A program made the translations under genes and the position numbers. 64,000 bases of DNA from Apoderus coryli (taxonomy: Eukaryota; Arthropoda; Insecta; Coleoptera; Attelabidae), in the NCBI GenBank assembly GCA_911728435.2, contig OU452199.1, positions 2,108,001 through 2,172,000 of the forward strand, in the 5' to 3' direction. The first letter of the stretch is position 1, and every line of letters starts with the position of its first letter. This document shows, piece after piece, positions 56,012 through 64,000 of this stretch. The notes under the pieces are model-generated. The model was not told the origin of the DNA and did no database searches. It saw only the letters and a program-made list of their open reading frames with translations.

Positions 56012-58300
56012 GACATATTATCTATGAGCAGTCTTCTGGATCATCCTATAGACGATTCTCGAGTGAGGAGATGTGCGAATTTAAGTTTTTACTTGGATCT
56101 TTCGACGTCAATGAAATAAGATACCTTAACTTCGAGGATGCTTTTGCCAGTTTCTGGCGGCGAATTGAATGGAGCTTCAAAGCGTCTTTCCCCTTAAAAC
56201 CTTCTACTAACAGGTCACAACTCCAGTCAACGAAATTTAAAGTATTTTTTTCTGATCAAGTACAGCAAGATTATAACAAATTGCGGAATATCGACTGGAT
56301 GAGGCGGCACATTGGGGATACCAATTTGCACATAGCATACAGGGAGCTTCAAAAAAATGTCAAAAAAAAATATATATCAGGAGAAGAGGGCAATTTACAA
56401 TGAAACGCTATCCAAATCACAGAATAAATCAAGGACAGTTTGGGAGTTGTTCAGGAGACATACAGGTAAATCCGGAAAAAACCGTAACACAATTGTAATA
56501 AAAAATAATAATCAGGAAATTTCCGACCCATCTCAGATTGCAGCCGCTTTCGGCAGTTACTTCTCAACTGTGATAGAGCTGAATTCGCATTTTGGTGGTG
56601 GATCGTCGGATCGGTGTACGGTGGCATGCATTGGCAATTGCGGTAGCATGTTTTTTAGACCAGTGTCAATTAATGAAGTGGAAAGAGTAATTAAAAATAT
56701 GCCCAATAAAAGGTCCACAGGAATAGATAATATACCAGTCAAAGTTATTAAATATGCAAGTAGTGTTGTGTCTCCTATTATCGCTGAACTTACTAACATG
56801 TCGGTCAGGGCTGGTGTTTTCCCTGAGCAACTTAAAAATTCAGTTATTGTTCCCATATACAAAAAGGCCGATAGAACCATAGTTGAGAACTATAGGCCCA
56901 TTTCATTACTGAGTGTAGTGTCAAAAGTAATAGAAAAACTCGTTGCCAATAGAATTTTTGAATTTATAAACTTGTCCAATACATTGAGTGGATGTCAGCA
57001 TGGTTTTAGACAGGGTCGATCAACGGAGTCATGCACGTACGAGTTCGTTCAAAAAGTGCATGATTTAACCGATGCGGGCTACTTTGTTGTAGCACTGTTC
57101 TTCGATCTCTCCAACGCTTTTGATGTAGTTGACAGGGCTTTCTTATGTCGGAAATTGGAAAGTCTGGGATAACGTGGGCCCATTAATGCCTGGATAAGGT
57201 CATATATGACTGACAGAAGGATTGCGGTAAAGGTTGACTCTGTGCTGTCGGATCTCTGGAACATTGATATGGGAACACCACAGGGGAGTATACTCGGACC
57301 CCTTCTATTTTTAATATATATCAATGATCTGCCAGAGAATATTAAACATGCTTCTTTGTATATGTATGCTGATGACACGACGATGTTAATTTACGATAAG
57401 GACCCTGATGTGTTACTCACCCAAAATTAACAAAACGTTGGATGAATTTCAGGCTTGGTGTTATAACAATCGCTTAATAATAAACTATGGCAAGACGGTG
57501 GCTCTGGGCTTCAATAGATATAAATCGGTAAATTTTAAGATAACTTTTAATAACGCAGCTTTGCCATGGTCGGAATCAGCGAAATTGTTGGGAGTGTATG
57601 TTGACGAGAGATTGAGTTGGACCACGGACAATGACAATCTATGTGGTCGCCTGTGTAAGGGTTTGTATGTGTTGCATTCACTGAGTAGTCACATGGACAG
57701 AAAATCATTGCTTGTTGTCTATTTTGCCCTAATCTACTCTATCATAGCTTATAACATCGTGGCATGGAGTGGATGCGCGGAAGCACAGAGAGTCTTTATT
57801 TTGCAAAAAAGAGCTATAAGATGTGTCTTTGGAATACCTTATAGAGGAACATGTAGGGATGCTTTTAGAGACAACAAAATTCTCACTGTGCCGTGCATCT
57901 ACCTGTATAAGATTCTGCGCTCGACGTTCAGGAACAAAGCTCAAATCCCAACTTCTGGGGACAATCACGGCTATTTTACTAGAAGGAGAGATCACTTATA
58001 CTTACCTCGACCTCAGCATGAATATTATAAAAAATCTCCTTTGTATGCTGGAGGGAAATTTTTCAACATGCATCCCTCTGATGTGAGGGGCTGCCAATCG
58101 GAAGGCGTATTTAAGAGAGCAATAAAGCAGTACCTTACGGAGGGTGCATTTTACAGCCTGCATGAGTTTTCCGGCTCAATAGCCTAATGTGTATTTTCTG
58201 TTGTATTATTGTAACATGTAAGAGTTTTTGTTACCTTGTCTATGTACAAATAGCATACTGTACGACTAAAGACCAATAAAGATTTATATTTATATATGAT
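56012..58300 (+). mobile_element. Longest LINE copy: linker, RT and C-terminal domain
   Basis: Plus-strand order: the linker between endonuclease and RT (FEDAFASFWRRIEWSFKASF, NLHIAYRELQKNVKKKYI), [132 protein letters not shown] (catalytic YADD intact), LLGVYVDERLSWTTDNDNL, and AYNIVAWSGCAEAQRVFILQ. It has a frameshift at an A9 run near 56370, one TAA at about 57170 and a frameshift near 57415. Endonuclease is absent. The 3' UTR ends with AATAAAG and TATATTTATAT near 58275. Same family as 342-1093. Confidence 0.92.
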
Positions 58301-58368
58301 GATATGATGTTTATTCGATGACATTGTGTGTGGAATATAACTTTTCGCAAATGGCTACCAGGACATTG

Positions 58369-58930
58369 CTATGGCTGTCTTGGATCGATTTTGGACAACA
58401 TGTTTGCATAAATAACGCTCAATCCATGAAGAACACGTGTTATATTGTCCTTTAGGGCGGCAATTGCCTGTGGCTTATATGCATAGACCAAGTATTTTAT
58501 GTAATTCCATAAAAAATAGTCGAGCGGGTCGGTGGCCAATTGATGTCGCCACTGTACGAGATGACGAATCCCTGAAACTTCACATTCAACAAATTTATTG
58601 TTTCGCGTTTGTTGAAAGCAGAAATTTGTAAGATACTTGGCATCCATCTTAGGTCACAAAAAGTTGGTTATCCTCAAAGGAATAACAGCCGATGATACCG
58701 TGGGACCAAAGTCCATCCCAGATACAACTCTGGGGTACGGAAAATCCACATGTCACGATTGAAGTGCGTAATCAAGGACGTCACAGTTTTACTGTGTGGG
58801 TAGGAATTTATCAAGGGAGAAGAAAAAGGGTCAGAAAGGTCACCCGACCTGACGCACCTAGATTTTTTTGTTTGGGGTAGAATAACTTCAAGGGAAATGT
58901 TGGAAGAAAGATTAATACAGGCTTTTGAAT
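58369..58930. pseudogene. Two decayed transposase scraps in opposite directions
   Basis: 58369-58650 on the minus strand reads VQWRHQLATDPLDYFLWNYI and KYLVYAYKPQAIAALKDNI, the third-Asp region of a Tc1/mariner transposase. 58692-58930 on the plus strand reads QIQLWGTENPHVTIEVRNQG and FTVWVGI, then near 58855 DAPRFFCLG, which in the next frame is LTHLDFFVWG. Both lack most of the domain. Confidence 0.55.
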
Positions 58931-59205
58931 CAGAATATTGAAATATTAAATGCGGTATAGGTACGCCTTTTTCATGGCCACCTGATTTATCCTCATAATT
59001 TAAAAGCCAAATATATTCAAAAATGTAAAAGCAAAGTATATCCTATATTATGTTTTTAGAAGGGGAATTTAATGCTCTTAGGGTGTTCGATTAAAAAAAC
59101 AATTTACATGTCGCGCGTCGTATCCAAAAAAGGAAACCCTGTGTGTAAAATTAGAGCACCGCAAACCGAGATCCACTTTTCTATGTCTCTTAAAATAAGG
59201 GGTGT
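58931..59205. other. Short spacer without a recognised gene
   Basis: AT-rich sequence between the transposase scraps and the LTR fragment. Nothing supportable. Confidence 0.35.
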
Positions 59206-59308
59206 GTTGTGTGCAAGAACAACAACAATAAGGAACAATACAGTCAATATGACAATAACTGTCAGGTTTAAAAAAGTATGCATTAAAAATGTCATACAAA
59301 AAATGTCG
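59206..59308 (+). repeat. Partial LTR, inverted to the next
   Basis: Starts TGTTGTGTGCAAGAACAACA and is the reverse complement, with about three mismatches, of the first 103 bp of the LTR at 59494-59669. Truncated at 59308. Confidence 0.7.
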
Positions 59309-59473
59309 TTACTCAGTTACTCTGTTGAAAACCTCACACTCAAATAAAATTGAATAAGTCGTGCTGAGCAACGCTTCTTTCCGTAATTTACTTTTTGCCG
59401 CCTCTTACACAACTTCACAGTCTCATCGCCCTGTGGATATGAATTGAATATTCTACCTTCACAGAAAAGTACA

Positions 59474-59669
59474 ATCCGGCTCGAAGGACCAAATGTTGAA
59501 TGCAATAAAAGTTAAACTTGTGTAAATTGCCTTTAATTATTGTATTATATTACATTATTTTTGAAAGACATTTTTTGTGTGACATTTTTAATGCATACTT
59601 TTTTAAACCTGACAGTTATTGTCATATTGACTGTATTGTTCCTTATTGTTGTTGTCCTTGCACACAACA
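59474..59669 (-). mobile_element. Bel/Pao-type LTR with tRNA-Tyr primer-binding site
   Basis: The LTR is 59494-59669 (176 bp, TGTTG...CAACA at its ends; minus orientation). Two bases inside, the minus strand reads TGGTCCTTCGAGCCGGAT (59491-59474), the complement of the 3' end of insect tRNA-Tyr with CCA. That primer is used by Bel/Pao elements. Downstream on the minus strand (59473-59309) is a short leader only. No gag or pol follows before the inverted LTR piece. Confidence 0.7.
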
Positions 59670-60639
59670 GGGTGTTTAGAAAAATCCCTTCATAAGAAAA
59701 CAACAGTAACACTTCGGATTGAACAAATCCATCAATGTATTGACTTTCTAAAATGGCACAATATTTACTTACCACCATACTGAATCAACTAAAACATTAT
59801 TTCTAAATATAGAAGTTTCTTGTGTTTGATTAATACCTATAACTTTAATTTAACTGCTATTTGATGACATTATTGTAATTATTTCACTTTGTGAAGATAA
59901 GGATTTCGGACTAGGAACACGCAAATTTGAAGAAATGTTTCAAAACATTCGAAGAATGCACTAATTACTACTAACGATATTTTCCTCACTACAGTTGGTA
60001 TAACAGAAGGCGTTGCTGGAATTCATCTGTTCTTCTTGAAGAAAGCCTCAATAATCGTTCAACTAATTTGTGTGTGTTTTAAAGAGTTTAATTGAAGAAG
60101 AAGTAAAATTAATTCCGGATAATTATCGTCAAGTTAGTTAAAAGTATTTGAAAAAGTGATATCTTATGAAATAACACTCACGATGTTAAATATTATTTAG
60201 AATTCTCAAACCCTTTTAGCAAGCTTTGGCTCCTTATCCACCAACCAAAGCCCTAAAGTCCTATTAATTATTTCTTCAAAGAATGTTTGACCTCTTATTC
60301 AAAGACACTCAGTAGTACATTGCAGAACTATAGACTATGGTTTTATTGGAAACACATAAATATAAATGAAAAATAGAATTTCGTGGTCATTTTCTCAGTA
60401 AAAAGCAAGGTGCTCGTTGCAATATATAAATAATTTGATTTGCAAAACAGGTGATTGGCCTCGAATATGACTTTTTTTTATTATTCGAAAACATATTTAT
60501 ACTTTCACTTGCAAGTATTTAACTTTAACTACATATGAAACAGTGAAACAGAGCTTTTTATTCAAACCAAATAATGTTGTTAAGGCTCAGTGAATGTTTC
60601 GTTTGGACAAAACGACAATCACGATTGAAACAGGGTGGA
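59670..60639. other. Spacer without a recognised gene
   Basis: A short minus-strand ORF, MVVSKYCAILESQYIDGF, lies at 59778 down to the LTR edge and is unrecognised. The rest is AT-rich. Confidence 0.35.
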
Positions 60640-60900
60640 ACGGGACCAGGGGTGGATCCAAGCATCGGCTCCATGATTTACAATCCCGAAATGGAACTGA
60701 ACATTGCTTCGAATGGATATTCTTTGAGATTTTGTAACACTACATGTGTAATTTGGTTGCATTTATTACGATATACTTTGTCGCAAATGTTCTGGAATAT
60801 TCAGGCAGTTGTTGATGGGTTTATTGTTTTTAGATGTCCCCATAGGAGAAAGTGCCGCGAAAGTGAATTTGGTGAACGTGCAGCACTCATTGTAACCCCT
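60640..60900 (-). pseudogene. C-terminal scrap of a DD41D-like transposase
   Basis: The minus strand reads ARSPNSLSRHFLLWGHLKTI and, after a stop, FQNICDKVYRNKCNQITHVV, LQNLKEYPFEAMF. The first part matches WPARSPDLSPLDFFLWGHLK of the intact transposase at 15851, with the third catalytic Asp lost. Confidence 0.6.
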
Positions 60901-61796
60901 TCACCTAATCTATGCCCAGGACTGTTAAAGTTTATATATTAAAATCTTGTTGACGAGTTTTTTTTGCTGTTGGAGTTTTTTTTAATTAATTAAATAGCTT
61001 ATTTCTCTCATGTGTTAAAAATCGCACAACACCTTATGTAGGTATACCGGGTGTACTACAGGGTGGGTTTCGATCGATTATGGAGAAACTACGCTGTGGA
61101 ACAATCTGAAACTATGCTGTAGTACTTAAGTTGACAGGGTCAATTCCACTAAAATGTTTTCAAGAATGTAGTACTTCCGCTTATACCGGAAGTGGGTGTC
61201 AACTTTCTTAATTTAAATACGACCCTTTATAAATTATATATTTTTTGGATTGTACTTGTAATTCTCAAGATAGTTGTATAATATGTTATATCTATGTCCA
61301 GCCCTCAGAAAAATAAATAAAAATAGAAGTGGCATAACAAGAAACTAATCACAAAAATGTTTGTAGCCGACATAACCTTTACATTTTTACTAATAAAATC
61401 TAACACTGTTGCCAATTGTTCGTTTTATTCATAGAATCAGAACTCGTATTTCACATCCCAGTGTAAATTTTTATTAGGGTTGGTCACAGTGTTCTTACAT
61501 TGCAGAACTATACAATATTTATAATATTTCTTTTTGTATTCGGCTTCCATTACATGTTCATAAAATATTTAACGTCAAGAAATCAAGCAAATATAATATG
61601 ATTCACAAAAATACAGTTTTACGGATATAAATGTGTGGCTACCCCGCGGAGGGATTTGTTTATATTTACACGTCACGTTGACGTCTGGAGTGCGAGTAGT
61701 GCTACGTATAGTTTTATAACGAGAATTAAGTGAATTTTACGACACTCTTCTACTTTAATGCATTTGTAGTGTGTAAAACTGGGTTTCCTTTAAATA
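60901..61796. promoter_or_regulatory. Upstream region of the THAP gene
   Basis: 61040-61090 has CCGGGTG and CAGGGTGGG mariner-type ends. 61655-61720 is GC-richer, with CACGTCACGTTGACGTCTGG, which contains a CRE-like TGACGTC, and is the likely promoter of the THAP gene. No TATA box at a clear distance. Confidence 0.35.
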
Positions 61797-62387
61797 ATGG
61801 GGAGAAAAAAGTGCTTAGTTTGCATGTCGAGTGATTTTCCGAGTAAGGTTACGTGTCACAAGTAAGTACAATGGCGTAGATTTTGGGATTTTGCAGAGAT
61901 AGTAGTTAACATGAGTTGTTTAAATATACTATACACCTAGTTGCAAAATAGACAGTAATATAATAAGCAAAAATAATTGTAAATTCATAATATGCTTTAT
62001 ATTTCATAATTTCTTAATAAATAGTAGCATAGTATCATCATACATGTATAATGATATGCACATACCTTTAAGTAAGTACCTTACGCAAAAGAGAAGATAT
62101 GGGATGTGGTGCAAGTGGGCATTATGATCCTATATATTTTATTCATAGCACTTATTCATGTTTTATTTATAGTATAGTACAATAATTCTTGTAGGTTTCC
62201 CAGTGATCAAGCCGTTAGAAGAGAGTGGTGTACTTCTCTTGGTTTAAGTTTTGAAAGGGTCACTAAAAGTTCTTATGTTTGCTCACAACATTTCAACCAA
62301 AGAGAATTTTTGGAACTCAAACATGCATATCGCACACAACCATTCCTGTTCGCTATGTTCACTAAGTTAATATTTTTGTGCGATTAG
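61797..62387 (+). CDS. Small THAP zinc-finger protein, two exons
   Basis: Exon 1 is 61797-61861 and exon 2 is 62195-62387 (donor AA/GTAAGT, acceptor TTGTAG/G), giving 85 residues. MGRKKCLVCMSSDFPSK, HKFPSDQAVRREW and SYVCSQHF show every THAP landmark: C-x2-C, the F-P-x-D motif, the invariant Trp and the C-x2-H pair. THAP domains bind DNA. After the domain only about 25 residues follow (LELKHAYRTQPFLF) before TAG, so the model may lack further exons. Two related exon-like pieces, SSEFLSASEVEDEK (near 62470) and SSETLSVSEIEKEKYAY (near 62635), lie downstream. It could be a host gene or a transposase relic. The intact domain and good splice sites favour a working gene. Confidence 0.7.
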
Positions 62388-62686
62388 AAATATTACAATT
62401 TATTGAAAATATTTTTTATCGTCTACAGCTGAGGTTGCACAAAATATGACATAAATGTAAACAGCCAGTTCTTCAGAATTTCTGTCTGCGTCCGAAGTTG
62501 AGGATGAAAAGTATGTGCAAACTATTCTTATCACATACATACTGGTCACCGCAACAATGAATTAAAATTTGTGTTGTGTTTTTTTCAGCGCGACCTAGCA
62601 TAATGTGGAGGTCATGGACACATTAACAGCAAGTTCCTCTGAAACCCTATCAGTCTCAGAAATTGAAAAAGAAAAATATGCCTATT

Positions 62687-62813
62687 AAACAGATTCAGCT
62701 TCTCAGGTCTAGGACAGATAAACTAAGTTTTTTGAGTTGGTTTCATAATAATTTTTATCTTGTCTAAACTCGGTAGAAACAGATTCAGTTTCTCAGGTCT
62801 AGGAAAGATAAAC
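62687..62813 (+). repeat. Short direct repeat, 37 bp, 90-bp spacing
   Basis: AAACAGATTCAGYTTCTCAG, followed by GTCTAGGAMAGATAAAC, occurs at 62687-62723 and 62777-62813 with two mismatches. No coding frame. Confidence 0.75.
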
Positions 62814-62975
62814 GATTCATTTCAAATATAGTTTCTTATAGTTAGTAAATGTTGCAACAAAAATTCATAATTATATACCTGTGCATTTAATAATAAATAT
62901 TTTCATAATATAGAAAGTGTTTCCTTTTAATCCCAGACATCTATTATTTAATAAATTATATTTGAAAAAAATGCG

Positions 62976-63165
62976 ACAGTTCCTGCGTAGTTATGTATTT
63001 ATTATTGGAAACTACAACCACGATTTCAAAAGAATTATACTACGCCACTGGCTTTTGTTTACATGCACTCCTTCTGTCATTAAAAAGTAAATATTGACCT
63101 TTATGTTATGAAGACAAACATTGAAATTAGATGACATTTCTATTTTTATTTATTTTTCTGAGGGA
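62976..63165 (+). repeat. Interspersed repeat, copy 2 (unoccupied)
   Basis: A compact copy of the repeat seen split at 8147-9930. It carries the single, unduplicated forms of both insertion sites (CACTCCTTCTGTCATT at 63067-63082; GACATTTCT at 63133-63141). Confidence 0.8.
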
Positions 63166-64000
63166 TATCCTAGCAGTTATATTAATACAGGGTATTTGAA
63201 AAAAAGTGTATAAAATTGAAAAAAGTGTCAAAATTCAACATTTTTAAATAACAACCCCAGAAATTGTATATTTTTGTGCATAAAAAATAAGAGCACAAAA
63301 TATTGGCAATTTAATGGTTTTTATTTATTTTTTTTGAAAATTTTCAAAAAATATACCATAATTACGAGGAGTGTACTATTCAATAGCAAAAGAATAAACA
63401 CAATTATTGTACTTGCCATACATGTTTCTGGCATTTTATGGCCATCATCATTGGCTGAAATGTCTCTACAGCTCAACATTAACAATTTTTAAAAATTCTC
63501 CTGTTCTCCGTTATTTTAAATACAATAATTCTGAAGAAAAATTGAATATCACTCACTAGTAAAACACCGTCATGGTCCAATTAGCATTTTGTGGAAAGAA
63601 AAGGTTTCCTTTTATTTTAAAAAACGTTAAAGTCATCAAATATGTAACTAAAATTTTCATTCGTTTCTTTTTCTTATAAGAAGTCATTTTATATTTTAAA
63701 AAAATAAATTTCAAAAATTCACCTGTTATGGCTCTACACAAGTGACTGAAAATTGATTTTAGTTGACCATGATGGCTTTAGAAAACAAATAAATAGGACA
63801 TACCAAAAAATTAAATTATTAAAGCTTCCATAATAAAAAATTATAATTATTTTTTAAACTGCAAACGTCATTTTTGACGTAAAATTTCAAATGTTTCGAA
63901 AACGTCTGGACATAGGTCTAGAAATATTTCATGTATGATCTTTAGAATTACAAGTAATGCTTTTCATTTTTTGATATCTGGAAAAATAATGTCAGAAAAA
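63166..64000. other. AT-rich end of the window
   Basis: CAGGGTATTTG at 63188 is a mariner-type end. A 61-codon minus ORF at 63556-63741 is lysine-rich and unrecognised. No gene is supported. Confidence 0.35.

Overview
This is AT-rich nuclear DNA from an insect, most likely a beetle. The evidence is a cluster of chemosensory protein genes (CSP, OS-D family), which is arthropod-specific, together with spliceosomal introns, a nuclear tRNA gene and a dense load of non-LTR retrotransposons and Tc1/mariner elements. The order (Coleoptera) is inferred from the overall character of the repeats and CSPs and is not proven here.

Host genes. Seven CSP loci are visible. Five have both coding exons: 10945-11836, 18559-19104, 21514-23780, 33592-37319 and 44828-49215, all on the plus strand. 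Two are single exons on the minus strand at the edges of the cluster: a first exon at 3280-3460 and a second exon at 52909-53057. In all of them that show the boundary, the intron splits the same codon (phase 1) just after the conserved E-L/F-K, so the genes are tandem duplicates. Each encodes a secreted four-cysteine protein. The 33592 gene stands out because its second exon adds a Ser/Thr-rich tail of about 140 residues, and a possible further exon lies at 39029-39115. The 18559 gene appears to have a non-coding first exon with a TATA/Inr promoter near 17726-17760. A tRNA-Pro(AGG) gene lies antisense in its 5' UTR intron. A small THAP-domain gene lies at 61797-62387.

Mobile DNA fills most of the rest. 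There are at least ten Jockey/CR1-like LINE fragments, I/R1-like pieces with RNase H (4448-5245, 25040-25980) and RTE-like pieces (9634-9897, 24413-26610, 31797-32365). One Tc1/mariner element looks intact, with DD41D spacing and long inverted repeats (15407-17493), and there are several decayed relatives. A P-like element with a THAP exon lies at 8250-9561, a Crypton-like recombinase fragment at 22123-23270, Bel/Pao relics at 20068-20630 and 59206-59669, and a 158-bp minisatellite at 20665-21246. Several insertions are nested, and some can be dated relative to each other from target-site duplications or an empty site elsewhere in the window.

Layout: 1-3270 nested LINEs and a deleted mariner; 3280-3560 first CSP and its promoter; 4.4-9.9 kb LINEs and the P-like element; 10.9-23.8 kb three CSP genes, a large LINE, the DD41D transposon and the tRNA; 24.3-33 kb RTE, I-like and LINE copies; 33.6-39.1 kb the long-tailed CSP; 39.8-44.3 kb mariner and LINE relics; 44.8-49.2 kb CSP with a LINE in its intron; 50.4-58.3 kb three LINEs around an orphan CSP exon; 58.4-64 kb transposase and LTR relics and the THAP gene.
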